NCBI GenBank assembly: GCA_964629825.1
Contig: CAZVUW010000005.1
Coordinates: forward strand, 1 to 61,190
Direction: 5' to 3'
Source of the DNA: CAZVUW01 sp964629825
GTDB lineage: Bacteria > Actinomycetota > Nitriliruptoria > Euzebyales > Egibacteraceae
DNA: 61,190 bases
Part shown: one piece after another, positions 42,578-51,272 of the stretch
How positions within the stretch are numbered: position 1 is the stretch's first letter
How the letters are laid out: each line of letters begins with the position of its first letter
Notes under the pieces: model-generated
What the model saw: the letters and a program-made list of their open reading frames with translations, nothing else
The model's database searches: none
Told to the model about the DNA's origin: nothing
Translations under genes and position numbers: made by a program

Positions 42578-45500
42578 ATGCACGCGTCCACCTCCGCGCT
42601 ACGTCCTGTTCTCGCGGCGATGCTCGCCGCCCTGCTGCTCGTATCCCTGGTCCAGCCCACAGCGGCGCGGGCCGAGGAGGCGTCCGCCGTCGCGGCGACC
42701 TACTCGTTCGACTTCAAGGACGTCGAACCCGGCTCTGCGCCGGAGGGGTGGAGCTCGCTGTGGACCACGCCAAGCGCGGTGGTCCAGTCGAATCCGCCGC
42801 GGCTGGTCTTCTCGGGCACCGTCTCCGGGCGCCAGATCCTGAGCCCGGACGTGGTCGGCACCGTGTCCGGTGACGTCGAGATCTCGGCGCTGGTGCGCTC
42901 GCCGGAGGACCCGCAGACGCGCTTCGGCGTGTGGCTGCACGCGAGCGGCCCCATCGACAGCGAGAACGGCTACTACGTCGACTACCGCACCGACGGCAAC
43001 GGCAACCGTCTGCGCCTCAACCGCTACAGCGCGGGCGCCTTCCTGATCAACAGCGCCACGACCGACGGAGTGGTCCCCCCGCCGAACCCGACGCAGTGGT
43101 ACCAGGTCGTCCTCCGCCGCCAGGGCACGACCAACTACGCCAAGATGTGGCCCTACGGCACCGAGGAGCCGGCGGCCTGGCAGGTCTCCACCAGCAACAC
43201 CCTGTTCTCCTCCGGCCGGGTCGGCATCGGCCACCCCACCGGTGCCACCGTCGAGTTCGCCCACGTCGGCGTCGGCACGGGTGGGGAGAGCGCCCCGCGC
43301 GCCCCGGCCGGGATCATCCCCGATCCGCAGGTGCCGGACGCCCCCGAGGTCGCCGTCGAGGCGCACGAGTACTGGCTGTCGGCGCGGTGGGATGACGTCC
43401 CGGGCGCCGACTGGTACGAGGTCGAGCGCGACGGGACGGTCGTCGCCCAGGACTGGCGGCTGAGCGGCTACCTCGACCCGGTGGTCGGCCCCGGCCAGAC
43501 CGCGAGCTACCGCGTCCGCGGCGTCTCGTCGGTCGAGGGCCCCGGTGAGTGGTCCGAGCCGGTGACGGCGACGCGGCCCGGCCGGCGCTTCCCCGACCGC
43601 CTGACGCCGTTCGAGACCTCCGACGGCGCGACCCTCACCACCTACGAGCAGGAGCAGGAGTTCCTCGCCGAGGTGGCCGCTGCGTCGCCGCGCGTCGCCC
43701 TGACCGAGATCGGGCGGACCAACCAGGGCCGTGCGATCCAGATGGTCCGCATCGGCCACCCGGTCGCCCCGACCGAGGAGGAGGCGGCCCAGCAGCCGGC
43801 GATGCTGATCGTCTGCTCGATCCACGGCAACGAGGTCACCCCCCGCGAGGCCTGCCTGCGGCTGGTCCGCGATCTCGCCTTCGGCGCCGACGAGGACGTC
43901 GCCCGCTGGCTCGACGGCCGCAACCTGCTGATCATCCCCAACCCCAACGCCGACGGCCGCGCCGCCAACACCCGCGGCAACGCCGACGGGATCGACGTCA
44001 ACCGCGACTACATCGCGGCCGAGACGCCCGAGGGCCGTGCACTCGTGAGCGTCGTCGCCACCTACGAGCCGCAGGTGATCGTCGACGGGCACCACTGCTG
44101 CTCGGAGGCGCTGGTTCCGCTGTGGACCCGCAACCTCAACATGCACGAGCCCCTGCGCGCGCTGGCCCGCAGCCTGGTCCAGGACGAGATCCGGGGGGTC
44201 GGCGCCGAGACGGGCCTGACGCACGCCCTTTACAACAGCGGCGGCGACGAGGGCATCCTGCGCAACTACGGCGGGCTCCGGCACGCCGCCTCGATCCTGG
44301 TCGAGACGGCCGGCGGCGCCATCCCGGGCCGCGTCGAGGAGGCCTCGGGCCCGCGCGTGACGGGCAACCGCCGGCTGCGCGGCGCGGCGGCCCAGACGTT
44401 CGCCATCGAGACGACGCTGGACTGGTGGATCGACAACACCGAGGAGCTCGACGAGGCGATCCGCGACGCCCAGGAGGCGGCCGAGGCCAACGAGGGGCCG
44501 GTCTACCTCGGCGGCGCCGACAACAGCCCGCCCGGACCGGGCCAGGTCCTCGACCCCGCCCCGTGCGGCTACTTCATCACCGACACCCAGTGGGAGGACC
44601 CGAGCATCCGGGCGCGCCTGGAGCTGCACCGGATCTCCTATGACGAGGACGCGATCGAGGGCGGGGTGCTGGTGCCGCTGGCCCAGCGCGCCCGCAACGT
44701 CATCCCGCTGCTGGTCGACGGCGCGGCCACCCGCAGCATCGTGTCGGCGCTGCGGCTGAGCGACTGCGACGACCCCGGCGGGCAGACGCTCCAGTACGCC
44801 TATGACTTCACCGAGCAAGAGCCCGGCCAGGCCCCCGAGGGCTGGCGCGAGATCTGGCGCCCCGGCAGCTGGACCGTGGCTGCGGACCCCGCCCGGCTTG
44901 AGCACCGCATCACGGACGCCACGGCGGGACGGCAGGTCCTCGCACCGGAGGAGCTGGTCGACGTCAGCGGTGACCTCGAGCTGTCCGCGGTGTTCCGCGT
45001 GCCCCAGCTCGGCCCGAGCACGCGCTTCCAGCTGTGGCTGCGCGCGACCGGTGAGCCCGGCAGCGAGACCGGCTACTACGCGGACGTTCAGGGCAACAAC
45101 CTGCGACTCAACCGGCTCGACAACGGCACCTTCGTCGCCGGCTCGAGCACGAACTTCGGCGGGCTGACCCCCGGCGCGTTCTACGAGCTGCTGGTCGAGC
45201 GGGTCGGCACGACGCACCGCGCCAAGCTCTGGCCGTACGGCACGCCAGAGCCGGCCAGCTGGATGGTCACGTCCAGCCCGGGTGCGCCGGTCGCCAGCGG
45301 CGCCATCGGCTTCGGCCACTTCGACACCGGCGCGAACGTCGACTGGGTGCACCTCGGCGTCGGCCTCGCGGGCCTGCCCGCTCCGCGCATCGCGCCGGAC
45401 ATCCTGCCGCTGCCGAGCCCGCCAGCCGCGCCGGAGGTGACCGCGACCGCTCGCGACACCTACATCCGCCTCAGCTGGGAGGACGACATCGACGCCGCGA

Positions 45501-48500
45501 CCTGGGAGGTGCAGCGGCGCCCCGCCGGGGGTGGCAGCTCCGACTGGGTCAACGTCGGCCGTGACATCCCGACGACCTCCTTCGCCGATGTGGCCGGCGT
45601 CGAGCCGGGCGGCACCTACGAGTGGCGCGTCCGTGGCGTCTCCCTGACGGAGGGCCCGGGCGACTGGTCCGAGCCCGCGACCGCGACCCTGCCCGCCTTG
45701 CCGACTGAGCTGGTCACCGGCTTCGAGGCCCGCGGCGGCGCGTCGTGGACGACCTACGACGAGGAGCTGGCGTTCACCGCCGCGGTGGCGGCGGCGTCCG
45801 AGCGCGTCCGCGTCGAGGTGCTGGGCCAGTCCGTGCAGGGCCGGAACCTGCAGCTGGTGACCATCGGCCACCCCGCGCCCCGGTCGATGGAGGAGATCCG
45901 CGACGGGCAGTCGATCCTGGTGGGCTGCTCGGTCCACGGCAACGAGCCCGCACCGCGTGAGGGCTGCCTCCAGCTGATCCGCAAGCTGGCGACCGACACC
46001 TCACCCGAGATGACCGAGTTCCTGTCTGAGCACGATGTGCTGGTCATCCCGAGCGTCAACCCGGACGGTCGCGCCGCCAACACGCGCGGCAACGCCCGCG
46101 GCACCGACCTCAACCGCGACTACATGGCGCTCGCTCAGCCCGAGTCGCGCCTGATCCTCGAGGTGCTGCGCGACTACGACGTGGACGTGGCGGTGGACGC
46201 TCACGAGTGCTGCACCTCGACCGGCTCAAGCCCGGACGTCGAGCTGCTGTACCCGACCAACCCGAGCAACGTCGAGAACGTGGCCGAGCTCGGCCGTGAG
46301 CTGGTGGAGGACCGCCTCTTCGGCCACCTGACCGCCGAGGGCTTCGCCCGCGGCCACTACCCGGGCGGCGACACCGAGAATATCCTGCGCAACCACACCG
46401 GCGTGAAGGCGCACGTCGGCCTGCTGATCGAGACCCACCGGGCGCCGCAGCGGCTGCGCGCCTTCGAGATCGGCAAGACCGAGAACGACCCGGGCGTCCG
46501 CCGTCGTCGCGTCGCCAGCCAGCTCGCCACGATGGACGACGTCCTGTCCTGGTACGCCGAGCGCGCCGACGCCATCGACGAGGCCCGCGCCGAGGCGCTG
46601 GCCGAGGCGCTCGCCAACCGCGGCGATGTCCGCTTCCCCAATGGCCAGGTGCTGGACCCGGCCGTCTGCGGCTACGAGCTGTCGGCCTCGCAGTACACGC
46701 AGCGGGTCGCGGGCGTGCTCGAGTCGCAGGGCGTCCAGGCCTACGAGGACGGCAACCGCGTGCTGGTGCCGCTGGCCCAGCGCTACCGGCGCATCGTCCC
46801 GCTGCTGCTCGACGCCCGTGCGAGCTTCACCCTCGCCGCGGGCACGCCGCTGACCGAGTGCCCGGTCACCTTCGACGAGGTGCGGACGCGCCTGGACGCC
46901 GTGTCGGCTGCCGGTGGCATCACGCCCGCGCTCGAGGAGAAGGTGCGCCACGCCCTCGACCAGACCGAGCTGTGGCTGACCCTGCCGAAGCAGCGCGCCA
47001 TCGCCGTGACCCACCTCGAGCGAGCCATCCACCTGCTGCTGTGGCAGGTCGACGTGATCGCGAAGGGCAAGACCGGACAGGGCGACGCCGAGGCTCTGCT
47101 CGGGCTGGCCGACCTGATCACGGACCTGGCCGAGCGCGTGCGCGAGGAGGTCGCCCAACAGCCCGACCCGGACCCGGCCCCGGAGCCCGAGCCGGAGCCC
47201 GACGGGCAGCTGCACTGGACCGACTTCTCCGAGGACGTGGTCGGGCAGCCCGCCGCCGGGTGGACCTCGCGCTGGAACCCGTCATCGACGGTCATCCGCG
47301 ACGACCCGCGCCGGATGGTGTTCACACCGGACTCGAGCCCGCGCGGACTGGTGACGTTCGACGCCGCGGGTGAGATCACCGGCGACGTCGAGGTGGCGGG
47401 GCTGATCCGCGTGCCCTCGCCCATGCCGACGACGCGCTTCCGAATGCACCTGCACACGGGACCGGACGCGTCGAACACCGACTCCTACTACGTGGACGTC
47501 CAGAACAACACGCTCCGGATCAACCGCTACTTCGGGGTGGACGGCTTCACGGTCCTGGCGTCGACGTCCTACTCCGGTTTCACGGCTGACACCTGGCACA
47601 ACGTGGTGCTGCAGCGCCGCGGGTCCGCCCTGCGGGCCAAGGTGTGGCCGTACGGCAGCCCCGAGCCTGCCGACTGGCAGCTCGAGACCACCGACACGAA
47701 CCTCGGCTCGGGTCGCGTCGGCGTCGGCCAGTCCGGCGCCACCACGGTCAACGAGTGGGCGTGGTTCTCGGTCGGCACCGGAGACCGGGATGCCCGGCGT
47801 GCCCCTACCGACCTCTTCCCGGCGCCCACGCCGCCCGACGCGGTCGAGGGCGTGAGCGTCGAGCAGGACTACGGCTTCGCCACCGTCCGCTGGGATGAGG
47901 TCTCGGGTGCCACCGAGTACCAGATCGAGCGGACGCCGCTGAACGGGTCGACCCCGTCCGGCCCCGCCCAGGTGGTCGGGCGGTGGCTGCCCGGTCGCTA
48001 CGCCGGCGACGAGCTCACCTTCGCCGACTCCGGCTTCACGCTCGGGCAGCGTTACCGCTGGCGCGTGCGCGCGGTGGCCGGCGGGCTGACGGGCGAGTGG
48101 TCGCAGCCGGTCGACGCCGACACCCAGCCGCTGCTGGGGCCGGCGGCCTACCAGACCCAGTTCGAGCAGACCGATGGCGCCAGCTGGACCTCGCACACCG
48201 CCGAGGTGTCGCTGCTGGAGCAGATCGCCGAGGACAGCTCGCGCGTGCGCATGGTCGAGATCGGCCGCACGGCGCAGAACCGGCCGCTGCACCTCATGAC
48301 CATCGGGTATCCGAGCCCGAAGACGCCGGAGCAGATCGCCGAGTCGCCGTCGGTGCTGCTGACCTGCACCATCCACGGCACCGAGCCGGCCGCTCGCGAG
48401 GGCTGCCTGGTGCTGCTGCGCCAGCTCGCCTTCTCCGACGACCCGTGGGTGCGCGACATCCTCGACGACACCACGATCCTGATGGTGCCGACCGTCAACC

Positions 48501-50008
48501 CCGACGGCCGCGCGGTGAACAGCCGGGAGAACTCGACCGGCACGAACCTCAACCGCGACAACCTGATGCTGCGCCAGCCGGAGACCTTCGCGGTCGCCGA
48601 GGTCATCCGCGATCACAAGCCGGACATGGTGATCGACGGCCACGAGTACCAGGCCGCCGACGCCACGGACGTCTCGGCGATGTGGGGTCGCAGCCCGAAC
48701 GTGGGCGAGCGGCTGTGGGATCTGGCGCAGAACTCGATGACCTGGGGTCGCCTGTTCGGGGCTCTCACCGACACCGGCTGGTGGCCGGGTCAGTACCCGC
48801 TGATCCCCGACGGCACCTTCGAGGGCACGACCGCCGACGCCTCGTCGCTCAAGAACTCCGTCGGTCTGACCCTGGAGACGCGGCGCCGTCCCGGCCCGAC
48901 CCGGCCCGCCGAGGGCGACGCCAACACGCTCGTGACAACGGCCTCGAACCAGAAGCGGCGGGTGTACTCGCACATCTTCTCGATGCGGGAGTTGCTCGAC
49001 TACCACGACGAGAACCTGGAGGCGATCCAGGAGGCCATCGCCGAGGCCGAGGCGGCCGCCGTCGCCAACACCGGTCCGGTCTACCTCGACGGCATGCGGG
49101 ACGTCCCCGTCACCCCGCCGGGCAACCAGCGTCCGACGCGAATCCTGAACCCGGCCCCGTGCGGCTACCTGCTGACGCTCGAGCAGTACAACCAGCCGCA
49201 GGGCGCGGTGCGATCCGTCAAGGACCGGCTCGAGGCGCACGGGATCGCCGTCGAGCTCATCGAGGAGGGCGTGCTGGTGCGGCTGGCCCAGCCCTACCGC
49301 GGAGTGATCCCATACCTGCTCGACCCCGCCTCGGGCGAGTCGATGGTGTCCGGCCAGCGGGTGTACGACTGCGACAACCCCAACCCGGACCCCGGTCCCG
49401 GTGAGGAGTTCTGGACTGACTTCTCCGAGCACACCGCGGGCCAGGCCCCGACGGGCTGGACGTCACGCTGGAACCCGCTCGCGGCCGTGATCCGCGACGC
49501 GCCTCGTCGCCTGGAGCTGCACCCGACCACCGAGTCACGGGCCCTGTACACCTTCGACGCGGCCGGGGAGATCACGGGCGACGTCGAGATCGCCGGCGTG
49601 GTGCGCACCCGCGCGCCGATGCCCAACACGCGCTTCCAGCTGCACCTGCACGCCAGCGGCGACGGCGTTACGACCACGTCGTACTACGTGGACGTCCAGA
49701 ACACGTCGCTGCGGATCAACCGCTACTCGCCGAGCGCCGGCTTCAACAACCTGGCGAGCGCGTCGTTCCCGGGCTATCAGGCCGACACGCCGTACCACGT
49801 CGTCCTGCGGCGCGAGGGCACCAACCTGATGGCGAAGATCTGGCCGCTCGGCCAGCCGGAGCCCGCGGGCTGGATGGTGCAGACGACCAACACCGTGCTC
49901 GACCGCGGCTGGGTGGGCATCGGCCACTTCGGGACGACGACCTACAACGACTGGCTCTGGTTCTCGGTGGCCACCGGCGGCCGCTCCGCTCCCCGCGCTG
50001 GCGGATAG
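42578..50008 (+). CDS. Giant secreted protein with three M14 zinc carboxypeptidase domains
   Basis: A 2476-residue secreted protein (signal peptide 1-31, ending ARA). Four related concanavalin/LamG-like beta-sandwich modules start near residues 42, 740, 1546 and 2276; repeated phrases are GYYVDY, LRLNRY and AKMWPYGTEEPAAW. Each of the first three is followed by a fibronectin III-like module and an M14 domain (near 345-620, 1049-1330 and 1862-2150). All three M14 domains keep the active site: zinc ligands H416/E419/H505, H1120/E1123/H1209 and H1933/E1936/H2022, and catalytic Glu near 576, 1285 and 2100. Asn-Arg substrate-binding pairs lie at 475, 1179 and 1992. A helical FIMAH-like module (about 1432-1522) separates units 2 and 3. 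Each should act on C-terminal residues of peptides outside the cell. Confidence 0.93.
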   Translation: MHASTSALRPVLAAMLAALLLVSLVQPTAARAEEASAVAATYSFDFKDVEPGSAPEGWSSLWTTPSAVVQSNPPRLVFSGTVSGRQILSPDVVGTVSGDVEISALVRSPEDPQTRFGVWLHASGPIDSENGYYVDYRTDGNGNRLRLNRYSAGAFLINSATTDGVVPPPNPTQWYQVVLRRQGTTNYAKMWPYGTEEPAAWQVSTSNTLFSSGRVGIGHPTGATVEFAHVGVGTGGESAPRAPAGIIPDPQVPDAPEVAVEAHEYWLSARWDDVPGADWYEVERDGTVVAQDWRLSGYLDPVVGPGQTASYRVRGVSSVEGPGEWSEPVTATRPGRRFPDRLTPFETSDGATLTTYEQEQEFLAEVAAASPRVALTEIGRTNQGRAIQMVRIGHPVAPTEEEAAQQPAMLIVCSIHGNEVTPREACLRLVRDLAFGADEDVARWLDGRNLLIIPNPNADGRAANTRGNADGIDVNRDYIAAETPEGRALVSVVATYEPQVIVDGHHCCSEALVPLWTRNLNMHEPLRALARSLVQDEIRGVGAETGLTHALYNSGGDEGILRNYGGLRHAASILVETAGGAIPGRVEEASGPRVTGNRRLRGAAAQTFAIETTLDWWIDNTEELDEAIRDAQEAAEANEGPVYLGGADNSPPGPGQVLDPAPCGYFITDTQWEDPSIRARLELHRISYDEDAIEGGVLVPLAQRARNVIPLLVDGAATRSIVSALRLSDCDDPGGQTLQYAYDFTEQEPGQAPEGWREIWRPGSWTVAADPARLEHRITDATAGRQVLAPEELVDVSGDLELSAVFRVPQLGPSTRFQLWLRATGEPGSETGYYADVQGNNLRLNRLDNGTFVAGSSTNFGGLTPGAFYELLVERVGTTHRAKLWPYGTPEPASWMVTSSPGAPVASGAIGFGHFDTGANVDWVHLGVGLAGLPAPRIAPDILPLPSPPAAPEVTATARDTYIRLSWEDDIDAATWEVQRRPAGGGSSDWVNVGRDIPTTSFADVAGVEPGGTYEWRVRGVSLTEGPGDWSEPATATLPALPTELVTGFEARGGASWTTYDEELAFTAAVAAASERVRVEVLGQSVQGRNLQLVTIGHPAPRSMEEIRDGQSILVGCSVHGNEPAPREGCLQLIRKLATDTSPEMTEFLSEHDVLVIPSVNPDGRAANTRGNARGTDLNRDYMALAQPESRLILEVLRDYDVDVAVDAHECCTSTGSSPDVELLYPTNPSNVENVAELGRELVEDRLFGHLTAEGFARGHYPGGDTENILRNHTGVKAHVGLLIETHRAPQRLRAFEIGKTENDPGVRRRRVASQLATMDDVLSWYAERADAIDEARAEALAEALANRGDVRFPNGQVLDPAVCGYELSASQYTQRVAGVLESQGVQAYEDGNRVLVPLAQRYRRIVPLLLDARASFTLAAGTPLTECPVTFDEVRTRLDAVSAAGGITPALEEKVRHALDQTELWLTLPKQRAIAVTHLERAIHLLLWQVDVIAKGKTGQGDAEALLGLADLITDLAERVREEVAQQPDPDPAPEPEPEPDGQLHWTDFSEDVVGQPAAGWTSRWNPSSTVIRDDPRRMVFTPDSSPRGLVTFDAAGEITGDVEVAGLIRVPSPMPTTRFRMHLHTGPDASNTDSYYVDVQNNTLRINRYFGVDGFTVLASTSYSGFTADTWHNVVLQRRGSALRAKVWPYGSPEPADWQLETTDTNLGSGRVGVGQSGATTVNEWAWFSVGTGDRDARRAPTDLFPAPTPPDAVEGVSVEQDYGFATVRWDEVSGATEYQIERTPLNGSTPSGPAQVVGRWLPGRYAGDELTFADSGFTLGQRYRWRVRAVAGGLTGEWSQPVDADTQPLLGPAAYQTQFEQTDGASWTSHTAEVSLLEQIAEDSSRVRMVEIGRTAQNRPLHLMTIGYPSPKTPEQIAESPSVLLTCTIHGTEPAAREGCLVLLRQLAFSDDPWVRDILDDTTILMVPTVNPDGRAVNSRENSTGTNLNRDNLMLRQPETFAVAEVIRDHKPDMVIDGHEYQAADATDVSAMWGRSPNVGERLWDLAQNSMTWGRLFGALTDTGWWPGQYPLIPDGTFEGTTADASSLKNSVGLTLETRRRPGPTRPAEGDANTLVTTASNQKRRVYSHIFSMRELLDYHDENLEAIQEAIAEAEAAAVANTGPVYLDGMRDVPVTPPGNQRPTRILNPAPCGYLLTLEQYNQPQGAVRSVKDRLEAHGIAVELIEEGVLVRLAQPYRGVIPYLLDPASGESMVSGQRVYDCDNPNPDPGPGEEFWTDFSEHTAGQAPTGWTSRWNPLAAVIRDAPRRLELHPTTESRALYTFDAAGEITGDVEIAGVVRTRAPMPNTRFQLHLHASGDGVTTTSYYVDVQNTSLRINRYSPSAGFNNLASASFPGYQADTPYHVVLRREGTNLMAKIWPLGQPEPAGWMVQTTNTVLDRGWVGIGHFGTTTYNDWLWFSVATGGRSAPRAGG

Positions 50009-50039
50009 GAACGGCCGCCGGCCGGCCCCCGAGGGCCGC

Positions 50040-51089
50040 TCAGTCAGGGATGATGACCGCGCGGCCCTCGATCTTGCCGTTCTCGAGCTGCTCGTAGGCG
50101 TGGAGCGCGTCGCTCAGAGAGAAGCGCTCGATGTGCACGTCGAGCAGGCCGCGCTCGGCCAGCTTGACGACCTCGACCAGCTCGGTGACGGAACCCCAGT
50201 AGGTGGTCGCGACGGAGGCCTCCTGCGGCACCGCGAAGAAGCTCACGCCGAGCGTGCCGCCGCCGATCCCGACCAGGGAGATGTCGCCCAGCGGGCGGCT
50301 GATGGCGGCGGCCAGCTCGACCGTGGGCTGGGCGCCGACGCAGTCGACCACGACCTCGCAGCCGTAGCCGCCCGTGAGCCGACGGATCTCGGCGACCGCG
50401 TTCGCATCTGACAGGACGCCGTGGTCGGCGCCGATCGACTCGGCCAGGCGCAGCTTCTCCTCGTCGAGGTCGACGGCGATGACGCGCGCCGGCGAGAGCA
50501 CCTTCAGCAGCTGGACGGCCATGTGCCCGAGGCCGCCGACGCCGATCACGACCGCGGTCGAGCCGGGCACCAGCTTGTGCAGTGAGCGCTTGATGGCGTG
50601 GTAGGGGGTCAGCCCGGCGTCGGTCAGAGGAGCGGCCTCGACCGGGTCAAGGTCGCCCAGCGGCACCAGCATCCGCGCGTTGGGAACGAGGATGTACTCG
50701 GCCATGCCGCCGTCGCGTCCGAGGCCGCCGCCGGCGGCGCCGATCTCGGCGGCGTTGTAGCAGTAGTTCTCCTTGCCGGTACGGCAGTTGGGGCAGCGGC
50801 CGCAGCCCCACGGCCCGTAGATGGCGACCGGCGCTCCGACCTCGATGCCGTAGCCCTCGGTGACGCCGTCACCCAGCGCCTCGATGTAGCCGGCGTTCTC
50901 ATGCCCCAGGGTGAAGGGCAGCTCGTAGGGGACGACTCCGGCCTCGAACTCGTTGAACACGTGCAGATCCGAGTGGCACGCGCCGGCCGCTGCGATCTTG
51001 ACCAGGACCTGTCCCGGTCCGGGGTCGGGCACGGGGACGTCGCGCAGCTCGGGCTTGGTCTTCCACTCGTAGAACTGCAACGCCTTCAT
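50040..51089 (-). CDS. Zinc-dependent NAD(P) alcohol dehydrogenase
   Basis: A 349-residue medium-chain dehydrogenase from ATG 51089 (GGAGG upstream); the upstream extension to 51284 has no support. The catalytic zinc motif is GHENAGYIEALGDGV with GACHSDLHV. A structural zinc site CGRCPNCRTGKENYC follows, then the Rossmann motif GVGGLGHMAVQLLK with VDLDEEK. The acidic residue after the second strand suggests NAD rather than NADP. It probably oxidises a primary or aryl alcohol or reduces the aldehyde. Confidence 0.92.
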   Translation of the reverse strand: MKALQFYEWKTKPELRDVPVPDPGPGQVLVKIAAAGACHSDLHVFNEFEAGVVPYELPFTLGHENAGYIEALGDGVTEGYGIEVGAPVAIYGPWGCGRCPNCRTGKENYCYNAAEIGAAGGGLGRDGGMAEYILVPNARMLVPLGDLDPVEAAPLTDAGLTPYHAIKRSLHKLVPGSTAVVIGVGGLGHMAVQLLKVLSPARVIAVDLDEEKLRLAESIGADHGVLSDANAVAEIRRLTGGYGCEVVVDCVGAQPTVELAAAISRPLGDISLVGIGGGTLGVSFFAVPQEASVATTYWGSVTELVEVVKLAERGLLDVHIERFSLSDALHAYEQLENGKIEGRAVIIPD

Positions 51090-51272
51090 CGAAGAACCTC
51101 CAGGGCCAGGGGGCGCGGGATGCGGTCCCACCGACCTTCCCACGCCCGCGAACCTTTGAACAAGGACTATTGACCCGTCCCGTTCGGGACCTGAGGATGC
51201 GGCTTTGCGGGTCCTTGTTCCCCCATCCCCCGCCGTCGGGCCCGTTTCACGGCGGTGATCGGAGGTTGCTAC

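Noticed and set aside
42599..45937. A 1112-codon open frame on the reverse strand opposite the giant M14 gene
   Set aside because: It is an artefact of high GC third positions. The forward protein has a signal peptide and catalytic motifs, while the reverse product is low-complexity Arg/Gly/Val/Asp without domains. The same holds for long reverse frames at 47282-49432, 33594-35762, 26731-29202 and 21312-23198.
42578..50008. The three repeat units of the M14 protein as an assembly duplication
   Set aside because: The copies differ clearly in protein and nucleotide sequence, and one unit carries an extra helical module, so they are old duplications.
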